From Anaerolineaceae bacterium (GTDB lineage Bacteria > Chloroflexota > Anaerolineae > Anaerolineales > Anaerolineaceae), in contig JAUXFJ010000090.1 of assembly GCA_030620065.1 (NCBI GenBank), positions 1 through 6,631 on the forward strand: a DNA stretch of 6,631 nt, in the 5' to 3' direction. The position numbers and the translations under genes were made by a program. Below the pieces are notes generated by a model, which did not search any database, was not told the origin of the DNA, and saw nothing but the letters and a program-made list of their open reading frames with translations. Positions 1 through 4,999 of this stretch are shown here, one piece after another. The stretch's first letter is position 1; each line of letters begins with the position of its first letter.

Positions 1-1
1 A

Positions 2-589
2 ATCCAGATTGCACAAGCAGAATTTTTGGATCCTGGCATGGTGCTATTTAATGAAGTAGATAACGCTGAAGGAACAATAAAATTTGTCACATCACAGATC
101 AATCCGAGTGAAGCAAAATCGGGAAGCGGCATATTATTTGTCATCTATTTTAAGGGAATCAAAGAAGGCGCAAGCAACTTAACAATCACGAACTTACAGC
201 TTGCCACGCGTGAGGGAAATGAAATCCCATCTAGCAAGGCTGAAGCTGTTATTACTGTCGCTAAAAACGCCCCGATGGTCGAATCCACGCCTATCCCCGT
301 CCATGATCCGACCAACATAATCTTACTTCAACCATATATTGAAACCGCTCGGGTAACAACAGCCAGCCCTCCCGTTGAGGCAACACAGAGCAAGGCGGTC
401 CAGGGATCTAAAACCGAACCCACAACGGATACACCGCAGTCAGTACAAGAATCAACGACCAAACAAAGCAAAGATGAGCAATCATCTGGGTTTTTCTTGG
501 TCAAATATTGGTGGATCGTCTTGATCATGGTTATGCTTGTAATTGGTATGGGAATTTACTTGTTCATTACCAGAAAATCAAAAGGTTGA
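2..589 (+). CDS. Partial membrane-anchored cohesin-domain surface protein (3' end)
   Basis: The reading frame is open from the window edge, so the true start lies upstream; an in-frame TTG at 26 is unlikely to be the start. About 195 residues are visible. The first ~85 look like the C-terminal half of a cohesin-type beta-sandwich: a GTIKFV strand, then SGSGILFVIYFKGIKEGASNL, then a final beta strand ITVA. This matches the pattern seen in cohesin families, where a 'G.G.l..i.F...' strand precedes a T/L-rich strand. A Thr/Ser/Pro/Gln-rich linker follows (roughly 90 to 162 of the visible part), then one hydrophobic helix rich in W, I, V, L and M (about 169-190), and a basic tail TRKSKG. This implies an extracellular domain held by a C-terminal membrane anchor with a short cytoplasmic basic end. 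No LPXTG-like sortase motif is present. The next gene begins 18 nt downstream and also carries a cohesin-like domain, so the two are probably co-transcribed. The ligand is unknown; a dockerin partner cannot be seen. Confidence 0.75.
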   Translation: MQIAQAEFLDPGMVLFNEVDNAEGTIKFVTSQINPSEAKSGSGILFVIYFKGIKEGASNLTITNLQLATREGNEIPSSKAEAVITVAKNAPMVESTPIPVHDPTNIILLQPYIETARVTTASPPVEATQSKAVQGSKTEPTTDTPQSVQESTTKQSKDEQSSGFFLVKYWWIVLIMVMLVIGMGIYLFITRKSKG

Positions 590-607
590 AAGATAGAGGA
601 CTATACA

Positions 608-1474
608 ATGAAAACCACTAAGCTTTACACCCGAATGATCATCAGCATGATCATTGTCCTAGCGGCTTTTGTCGTGCCAGGTAACGTGTTCTCGCAAACA
701 TCGACGTCCGTCAGCGTTTCCCCCACTTCATCAAACGCTACAACCTGTGATACATGGGAAATTGCGATCAGTATTGCAGATGTTGTCGACCTGACTGGTT
801 ATCATCTCGAAATCTCTTTCGCTCCGGGATATTTAGACATCCTGGAAGTGCGCAATGGTGGTTTTCTGGATGAAGGCCTCTATGAAGTCAGCAACGATTT
901 TGACAATGTGGCGGGTAGCATCACCTTCGGTATGGTACAACAAAATCATTCAGGAAACCCCTTGGACCCGAAAGATGGTAGTGGTGATCTCATCATAATC
1001 AAGATGCAGGCGTTGGAAGAAGGTCACACGGTTAATTTTACAATTGATCCCACCAACAGCACCCTTGTAAACTGGCCGGATGTTCAAGCGATCCCCTTTA
1101 CGGTAAACAATGGTTCGGTTACTACCCAAACCTGCGCTCCGACCGATATCAGCCTCTCAAATAGCATTGTGGCGGAGAACCAGCCGGTTGATACTGTAGT
1201 AGGAGACTTCTCAAGCACTGATCCTGATACAGGCGACACATTTACATATACACTGGAAACTGGAATTGGTGGTACAGACAATGCCTCATTCAACATCTTA
1301 GGTAGCAGCCTACGCACCTCGGAAGTCTTTGACTATGAGACCAAGAACAATTACATGATCCTTGTACGCAGTACCGACCAAGGCGGCTCATACTTTGAGA
1401 AAGTGTTCCTCATCACGGTTCTCGATGAGAAGGAAGAACCATTCGAACTGTGGTTTCCTCTTACATTTAGATGA
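608..1474 (+). CDS. Secreted cohesin-like plus cadherin-like domain protein
   Basis: The protein has 288 residues. The ATG at 608 is preceded by AGAGGA (595-600) with 7-nt spacing. Residues 1-30 form a signal peptide: K/R-containing n-region, hydrophobic core IISMIIVLAAFVV, cleavage near VFSQ. Residues about 32-173 resemble a cohesin domain, with a beta-strand opening SVSVSP, then DLTGYHLEISFAPGYLDILEV (strand pair) and a late SGDLIIIKMQALEEG strand. Residues about 177-275 resemble a cadherin or cadherin-like repeat: VAENQP near the start, STDPDTGD, FDYETKNNY, and LITVLDE at the end, which correspond to the calcium-binding positions of that fold. The protein ends in a short tail, ELWFPLTFR, resembling the aromatic-Pro-Leu-basic ends I recall on many Chloroflexota exported proteins. 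There are two cysteines after the signal peptide (C47, C176), bracketing the cohesin-like part. Likely an extracellular binding or adhesion protein; its ligand is unknown. It lies 18 nt after the anchored cohesin gene and before a strong terminator. Confidence 0.75.
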   Translation: MKTTKLYTRMIISMIIVLAAFVVPGNVFSQTSTSVSVSPTSSNATTCDTWEIAISIADVVDLTGYHLEISFAPGYLDILEVRNGGFLDEGLYEVSNDFDNVAGSITFGMVQQNHSGNPLDPKDGSGDLIIIKMQALEEGHTVNFTIDPTNSTLVNWPDVQAIPFTVNNGSVTTQTCAPTDISLSNSIVAENQPVDTVVGDFSSTDPDTGDTFTYTLETGIGGTDNASFNILGSSLRTSEVFDYETKNNYMILVRSTDQGGSYFEKVFLITVLDEKEEPFELWFPLTFR

Positions 1475-1496
1475 ATCAAGTGACCCCACAACAATC

Positions 1497-1530
1497 AGAG
1501 CCACTCCCAAATGCGGAGTGGCTCTTTCCA
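1497..1530 (+). terminator. Rho-independent terminator of the cohesin gene pair
   Basis: There is a perfect 11-bp stem, AGAGCCACTCC (1497-1507) with GGAGTGGCTCT (1515-1525), and a 7-nt loop. It is followed by a short T-rich tail (TCTTTCC). It lies 22 nt after the stop codon of the secreted protein, so it probably ends that transcript before the lexA promoter. Confidence 0.85.
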
Positions 1531-1604
1531 ATTATTATACGCTAACTGTGATTATAAATCGCTCCTAAATCCATATACAAACTTTCTTTATGTCAGTTAA
1601 CTGC

Positions 1605-1633
1605 TTGACAAAGAACAGATGTTCGTATATACT
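1605..1633 (+). promoter_or_regulatory. lexA promoter (TTGACA-N17-TATACT)
   Basis: A perfect -35 TTGACA (1605-1610) and a near-perfect -10 TATACT (1628-1633) are separated by exactly 17 bp. The lexA start codon lies 46 nt after the -10. An SOS-box palindrome fills the spacer, so LexA bound there would block RNA polymerase directly. Confidence 0.85.
1613..1624 (+). promoter_or_regulatory. LexA operator (SOS box GAAC-N4-GTTC)
   Basis: GAACAGATGTTC is a dyad with perfect GAAC/GTTC arms and the 4-nt centre AGAT. This matches the Bacillus/Gram-positive type SOS box (core GAAC-N4-GTTC) rather than the E. coli CTGT-N8-ACAG form. Its place between the -35 and -10 of the lexA promoter is that expected for autorepression, lifted when RecA filaments trigger LexA self-cleavage. 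Confidence 0.85.
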
Positions 1634-1678
1634 ATTAGTTAATATAGCACAAATGAGCGCTTTTGTTGGAGGTTTATT

Positions 1679-2386
1679 ATGATGGCGAGAAAAAAATCAG
1701 GATTGAGCCAACGGCATACCCGCATCCTAGCTTTTTTGGAACGTTTCCAGAAAGAAAATGGTTTTCCACCCTCCATTCGCGAAATCGGTGAAAACACAGA
1801 TATCAGCTCCACCTCGGTTGTAAATTATTACCTCAATCAACTACAAGAGATGGAGTACATTGAGCGTCAAAGCAAGGTCTCACGCGGCATCAGGGTGCTC
1901 AAGAACCTTGCCGGTGAGGTTGGATCAACATTTAAACAAGCTGCCGATTCTTTTGCGGATGTGCTGACCATACCAGTTATGGGCAGTATTGTAGCTGGCG
2001 AACCAATGCCTATCCCCCCATCCGACTTTAACTATTACGACCCGGAATCTGGCATTGACATTGCGCGCAGTCTGCTGCCTGCCCGAGAACGTACCGATAA
2101 GCTTTATGCACTCCAAGTCCACGGCGACTCCATGATTGACGCCATGGTCAACGATGGCGATATCGTTATCATGAAACAAGTTGAGGAAGCAAAAAACGGC
2201 GAGATGGTCGCAATTTGGCTTCGCGACCGCGATGAGACAACACTGAAATACTTTTATCTTGAAAATGGGCGCGTACGTTTACAGCCTGCTAACCCCCTCA
2301 TGAAACCAATCATTATTGATGATCCCAGCATCGTTGAAGTACAGGGTAAAGTAATAATGGTGATCCGTCAGCTTGAAAAAGCCTAA
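1679..2386 (+). CDS. lexA: LexA repressor (SOS regulator, S24 self-cleaving protease)
   Basis: The protein has 235 residues, slightly longer than the usual 200-220. Residues 8-77 are the winged helix-turn-helix: QRHTRILAFLERF, then GFPPSIREIGENTDISSTSVVNYYL as the recognition unit, then a wing ending SRGIRVL. Residues about 95-235 are the S24 autoprotease domain. The scissile pair is Ala106-Gly107 in SIVAGEP. The nucleophile is Ser151 in VHGDSMIDA and the general base is Lys190 in ETTLKYF, so all residues needed for RecA-stimulated self-cleavage are present. The extra length is mostly in the linker and in the YYDPESGIDIARSLLPARERTD insertion region before the catalytic core. GGAGG at 1668-1672 serves either of two adjacent ATG codons (1679 or 1682); 1679 is given, with spacing 6. 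It represses DNA-damage genes and, given the SOS box in its own promoter, itself. It is a single-gene transcription unit converging on the ribosomal operon. Confidence 0.96.
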   Translation: MMARKKSGLSQRHTRILAFLERFQKENGFPPSIREIGENTDISSTSVVNYYLNQLQEMEYIERQSKVSRGIRVLKNLAGEVGSTFKQAADSFADVLTIPVMGSIVAGEPMPIPPSDFNYYDPESGIDIARSLLPARERTDKLYALQVHGDSMIDAMVNDGDIVIMKQVEEAKNGEMVAIWLRDRDETTLKYFYLENGRVRLQPANPLMKPIIIDDPSIVEVQGKVIMVIRQLEKA

Positions 2387-2420
2387 ACTAAATTTTCTTA
2401 GGTTACTATATAATTAAATT

Positions 2421-2465
2421 ACAAAGACAGATGCGCTAAAGCATTAGCATCTGTCTTTGTTTTAT
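2421..2465 (+). terminator. Hairpin terminator between lexA and rplL, possibly bidirectional
   Basis: There is a perfect 14-bp stem, ACAAAGACAGATGC (2421-2434) with GCATCTGTCTTTGT (2447-2460), and a 12-nt loop. On the + strand it runs straight into TTTATTTAT, a good intrinsic terminator for lexA. On the - strand the flank is AATTTAATTA, a weaker U-tract, but the hairpin begins only 21 nt beyond the rplL stop codon and is the only candidate terminator for that operon. Confidence 0.85.
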
Positions 2466-2480
2466 TTATATCTGGATCAA

Positions 2481-2852
2481 TTAGACTAAAGCAACTTCAG
2501 CGCCGGCTGTTTCCAGTTTTTCCTTTGCGTTATTGGCAACATCCTTACCAACACCTTCAAGAACCTTGGTGTCGGGGGTTTCAGCCATATTCTTGGCGTC
2601 AACCAAACCGAGGCTGGTAAGCTGGCGGATGACCTTGATGACTTCAATCTTCTTTGGACCAGGTCCCTTGATGACGACATCAAATTCAGTTTTCTCTTCA
2701 GCAGCTTCTTCAGCAGCAGGTGCAGCGGCCATAGCAGCAACAGGTGCAGCAGCGGAGACGCCCCATTTTTCCTCAAGCATTTTAACCAGATCTGCAGCTT
2801 CCAGAACTGTTAGTTCGCTTAATTGTTTAATCATTTTTTCTAAATCAGCCAT
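2481..2852 (-). CDS. rplL: 50S ribosomal protein L7/L12
   Basis: The protein has 123 residues, the usual length. Start is the ATG at 2852, giving MADLEKMIKQL; a longer in-frame TTG at 2870 is rejected because it overlaps the SD GAGGAG (2868-2863, spacing 10). Residues 1-33 form the N-terminal dimerisation/L10-binding helices. Residues 34-55 are an Ala/Pro/Glu hinge (SAAAPVAAMAAAPAAEEAAE). Residues 56-123 are the C-terminal factor-binding domain, starting FDVVIKGPGPKKIEVIKVIR. L7/L12 dimers form the mobile ribosomal stalk and recruit the translational GTPases IF2, EF-Tu, EF-G and RF3. One departure is visible: the usual LGLKEAK in helix alpha5 reads LGLVDAK here, with Val84 in place of Lys. 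The gene lies 79 nt after rplJ and is the last gene of the operon. Confidence 0.97.
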   Translation of the reverse strand: MADLEKMIKQLSELTVLEAADLVKMLEEKWGVSAAAPVAAMAAAPAAEEAAEEKTEFDVVIKGPGPKKIEVIKVIRQLTSLGLVDAKNMAETPDTKVLEGVGKDVANNAKEKLETAGAEVALV

Positions 2853-2931
2853 TTTATTTTTACTCCTCAAGATATTTTATATTTATTTTTTTCTTATTAC
2901 CTGAACCATGTGGATCAAGAACGACGGTTGC

Positions 2932-3465
2932 TCAGGCTGCAGCTTGGGCTTGCTTTTCAGCATTCGCTTTAACAACAGCAGCTAATCCGCGCCCAGGCTC
3001 TACCAAAGTCCGTACAAGTTTGCTCGCAGGTGCTAAAATTGTACTCAGCAACATCGCGCGCATCACCGGTAGTGTCGGGAGCTCAGCCAAATATCTGACC
3101 TGGTGTGCTTCCAAAGGTTTCATATCCAGATAACCTGCGCGCAGCTCGAAGACATCATTACCCTTTGAAATCTCAGCTAAAACTTTTGCCACCAAGGGCG
3201 GATCTTCAAATGCGATACCGACAATATTATTGCCTTCCCAGAACTTCTCATCGTAAGGCAATCCTTTTTCATCGAGAGCCAATTTGAAGAGCCGATTCTT
3301 GACCACACGCAATTCTCCATCTGTTTCACGCATGCGGGCACGTGCATCATCGACAAAGGACATACCCATATTTGAATAAGACAATACAAATACGGCCTTA
3401 CTCTTATCGATCCATTCAACATACTTTTTTACTAGGTCTTCTTTTTGTTTTCGTGAAATCGCCAA
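2932..3465 (-). CDS. rplJ: 50S ribosomal protein L10, TTG start
   Basis: The protein has 177 residues (E. coli L10 has 165). The start is taken as the TTG at 3465, giving MAISRKQKEDLVKKY, the normal L10 beginning. A perfect GGAGGT (3480-3475) stands 9 nt upstream. The longer in-frame TTG at 3486 would make the SD itself coding and is rejected. Residues 1-130 form the globular 23S rRNA-binding domain, with the conserved VVKNRLFKLA segment at 55-64. The C-terminal helix (about 135-170) carries the sites for L7/L12 dimers, and the end is an Ala/Gln/Lys-rich tail. L10 is the base of the stalk and, bound to L12, represses its own mRNA in other bacteria. The upstream gap of 254 nt holds an L10-type leader and attenuator, which fits that role. 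rplL follows after 79 nt. Confidence 0.95.
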   Translation of the reverse strand: MAISRKQKEDLVKKYVEWIDKSKAVFVLSYSNMGMSFVDDARARMRETDGELRVVKNRLFKLALDEKGLPYDEKFWEGNNIVGIAFEDPPLVAKVLAEISKGNDVFELRAGYLDMKPLEAHQVRYLAELPTLPVMRAMLLSTILAPASKLVRTLVEPGRGLAAVVKANAEKQAQAAA

Positions 3466-3495
3466 TTTACGTTTACCTCCTTCCAATAAGTTTTA

Positions 3496-3538
3496 ATATA
3501 AAAAGTCTTTACTCGATCTTCCCTCAAAGTAAAGACTT
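3496..3538 (-). terminator. Attenuator-type terminator just upstream of rplJ
   Basis: On the - strand, AAGTCTTTAC (3538-3529) pairs perfectly with GTAAAGACTT (3512-3503) around a 16-nt loop, followed by TTTTTATATT. This is a complete intrinsic terminator located only 15-20 nt before the rplJ SD and within the leader. It would end transcription before rplJL unless an alternative fold forms. A terminator in this position fits the transcription attenuation known for rplJL in Bacillus subtilis. Confidence 0.75.
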
Positions 3539-3655
3539 GCGTTATTCTAATCCATACAGCATTATCATAACGTTGCATCCTCACCTCGGCGGGCAATTAA
3601 GCCTGAAACAGCACCAGCTTTCTTAAGTGAAGTTTATATTCAGTTATTAACTATA
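3503..3655 (-). ncRNA. L10 (rplJ) leader RNA, cis-regulatory
   Basis: The - strand leader carries GCCCGCCGAGGTG (3594-3582), preceded by TTAATT (3600-3595) and by GCTGGTGCTG (3617-3608). GGTG can pair with CGCC, leaving the purine-rich GAGGUG beside the stem. As I recall, a CCGCCGAGGU-type sequence in this kind of fold marks the L10(L12)4-binding site of Firmicutes and other bacterial L10 leaders. It precedes the intrinsic terminator at 3538-3496. A possible alternative pairing within the leader is AGGCUU (3604-3599) with AAGUCU (3538-3533), which would break the terminator; this is weak (6 bp) and untested. The 5' end is estimated from the internal promoter and is uncertain by several bases. 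Confidence 0.7.
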
Positions 3656-3660
3656 AAGCA

Positions 3661-3688
3661 ATTATACCCGAGAACCTACACACTGCAA
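3661..3688 (-). promoter_or_regulatory. Putative internal rplJL promoter
   Basis: On the - strand there is a perfect TATAAT (3666-3661) with TTGCAG (3688-3683) 16 bp upstream; the -35 matches only TTG of TTGACA. Transcription would start near 3655 and give a leader of about 190 nt before rplJ, a normal size for an L10 leader. It lies just after the rplA stop codon, so rplJL could be expressed apart from rplKA. Confidence 0.5.
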
Positions 3689-3719
3689 GTCCTCAGTTGC
3701 TCATTTGGCATGAGAAACA

Positions 3720-4442
3720 CTAAACCTGAGATGCTTCCAATGCTAAAGCGCTATTGGGCTCAACTTTTATGCCGGGGCCCATTGTTGACGTCACTGTTAC
3801 TTTGCGCAAGTAAGTGCCTTTTGCTCCTGCGGGTCTTGCCCGCCGAATAGCTGTCATCAATGCCTCAAGATTTTCATACAGCGCATCTGAGCTAAAAGAA
3901 ACCTTGCCTATCGGAACATGAATGTTTGCGGTTTTATCCAGACGGAACTCAACCCGTCCAGCTTTTGCTTGCTCAATAGCCACAGCAACATCTTCCGGTT
4001 GAACAACTGTTCCAGCTTTAGGATTAGGCATCAGGTTGCGTGGACCAAGCACGCGGCCTAAACGCCCGACCTTACCCATCATATCCACTGTGGCAATAGC
4101 AACATCAAACTCTGTCCATCCCTGTTGGATCTTCTTAAGCACCTCATCAGTATCAGCAACTGTATCTGCACCAGCAGCTTTAGCTGCAGCTGCCGCTTCA
4201 CCCCGTGGAAAACACAATACTCGTACAGTTTTCCCCAGACCATTGGGCAGCACCACAACATCGCGCACTTGCTGATCCGCTTGGCGGGGGTCAAGCCCCA
4301 TCCTTAGGTGAACCTCAACAGTTTCATCAAACCCCGCAAAGCTGGCTTCTTTTACTAATTCAACTGCTTCGCGCGGGCTGTATGCCTTCTCTAAATCAAT
4401 CTTACTGCATGCTTCTCTATATTTTTTGCCATGTTTAGGCAT
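3720..4442 (-). CDS. rplA: 50S ribosomal protein L1
   Basis: The protein has 240 residues, close to the usual 230-235. The ATG at 4442 is preceded by AAGGAG (4453-4448) with 5-nt spacing. Residues about 1-65 and 160-240 form domain I, split in sequence, which binds 23S rRNA helices 76-78. Residues about 66-158 form the inserted Rossmann-like domain II. The family signature LGPRNLMPNPKAGTV is at 132-146, and the RNA-binding STMGPG is at 219-224. L1 forms the mobile stalk near the E site that guides deacylated tRNA out. It is also the translational repressor of the L11 operon in E. coli. Here an L1-site-like hairpin directly abuts its own SD and a second one abuts the rplK SD. The gap to rplK is 57 nt. 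The L10 leader region follows downstream. Confidence 0.97.
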   Translation of the reverse strand: MPKHGKKYREACSKIDLEKAYSPREAVELVKEASFAGFDETVEVHLRMGLDPRQADQQVRDVVVLPNGLGKTVRVLCFPRGEAAAAAKAAGADTVADTDEVLKKIQQGWTEFDVAIATVDMMGKVGRLGRVLGPRNLMPNPKAGTVVQPEDVAVAIEQAKAGRVEFRLDKTANIHVPIGKVSFSSDALYENLEALMTAIRRARPAGAKGTYLRKVTVTSTMGPGIKVEPNSALALEASQV

Positions 4443-4447
4443 GATAA

Positions 4448-4486
4448 CTCCTTGGTGGTCTTATCGGGTGTAAAACACCCTCCCAC
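4448..4486 (-). promoter_or_regulatory. L1-operator-like RNA hairpin before rplA
   Basis: On the - strand the order is GTGG-GA-GGGTGT, loop TTT, ACACCC, then GATAAGA and CCAC, followed directly by AAGGAG. Outer helix: 4486-4483 with 4458-4455. Inner helix: 4480-4475 with 4471-4466 (6 bp). The internal loop is GA opposite the 7-nt GAUAAGA. The GUGGGAGG...AxACCAC outline resembles the L1-binding arm of 23S rRNA (GGUGGGAGGC...AAAUACCACC in E. coli). A bound protein would cover the rplA SD. Confidence 0.65.
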
Positions 4487-4499
4487 AAATTCTTGAAAT

Positions 4500-4928
4500 T
4501 TATTTTTCGACGATCGTAATGCCCATATTTCGAGCTGTACCTTCAATTTGGCGCATTGCCCCTTCGATATCGACAGCGTTCATATCCTTAAACTTTAACT
4601 CTGCAATCTCGCGTACCTGTGCACGAGTTACAGAACCAACTTTTTCACGATTTGGCTCTGAAGAACCTTTTTCCACACCCGCTGCTTTACACAGCAAAAC
4701 TGGCGCAGGTGAAGATTTTAGTACGAATCGGAACGAGCCATCGGTGAAGATCGTGATTTCCGCCGGGATAATCTCGCCCGTCTTTGCAGCGGTACGTGCA
4801 TTATAGTCCTTGCAGAAAGCCATGATATTCACACCATGCTGTGCAAGCGCCGGTCCAATCGGGGGTGCTGGGTTCGCCTTGCCGGCTTGAATCTCCAATT
4901 TTATAACTGCTTTTACTTTCTTTGCCAC
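4500..4928 (-). CDS. rplK: 50S ribosomal protein L11, GTG start
   Basis: The protein has 142 residues, exactly the usual length. The start is a GTG at 4928, with AAGGAG (4941-4936) 7 nt upstream. Residues 1-70 form the N-terminal domain, with the proline-rich ANPAPPIGPALAQHGVNI at 18-35; this is the hinge region that thiopeptides such as thiostrepton contact together with 23S rRNA helices 43/44. Residues 76-142 form the C-terminal RNA-binding domain, ending GTARNMGITIV (130-140). L11 forms the GTPase-associated centre and, in bacteria with RelA/Rel, is needed for stringent-response sensing. It is the first gene of the rplKA pair, 71 nt after nusG. The L1-like hairpin in that gap suggests repression by L1, as in E. 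coli. No unusual residues are seen. Confidence 0.98.
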   Translation of the reverse strand: MAKKVKAVIKLEIQAGKANPAPPIGPALAQHGVNIMAFCKDYNARTAAKTGEIIPAEITIFTDGSFRFVLKSSPAPVLLCKAAGVEKGSSEPNREKVGSVTRAQVREIAELKFKDMNAVDIEGAMRQIEGTARNMGITIVEK

Positions 4929-4935
4929 TAATAGT

Positions 4936-4978
4936 CTCCTTTGTGGTTCTAGCGGGTTCTGTTAAAGATCCCTCCCAC
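4936..4978 (-). promoter_or_regulatory. L1-operator-like RNA hairpin before rplK
   Basis: On the - strand, GTGG (4978-4975) pairs with CCAC (4946-4943) around a GA / GCTAGAA internal loop of the same 2-by-7 size as the rplA copy. The inner helix is GGG (4972-4970) with CCC (4956-4954), then an A·A mismatch, then UCU (4968-4966) with AGA (4960-4958). AAAGGAG, the rplK SD, follows CCAC directly. E. coli L1 represses its operon from a site at this location, upstream of rplK. Confidence 0.7.
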
Positions 4979-4999
4979 GATATTCCGGATAAGACCGGT

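Noticed and set aside
590..607. A frameshift splitting one long cohesin protein into two
   Set aside because: The first gene ends in a complete membrane anchor and basic tail, and the second has its own SD and signal peptide.
1362..1568. 68-residue open frame on the + strand overlapping the end of the cadherin-like gene
   Set aside because: It is out of frame with the secreted protein and runs through its terminator hairpin.
2853..2870. Longer rplL start at a TTG giving six extra residues
   Set aside because: The added codons overlap the SD GAGGAG, and L7/L12 normally begins at MADLEK.
2533..2904. 123-residue open frame on the + strand across rplL
   Set aside because: It is antisense to a clear L7/L12 gene and its Ala/Ser-rich content mirrors the Ala-rich hinge codons.
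3342..3626. 94-residue + strand open frame over the rplJ start and L10 leader
   Set aside because: It is antisense to the L10 N-terminus and to a structured leader, with no SD or family resemblance.
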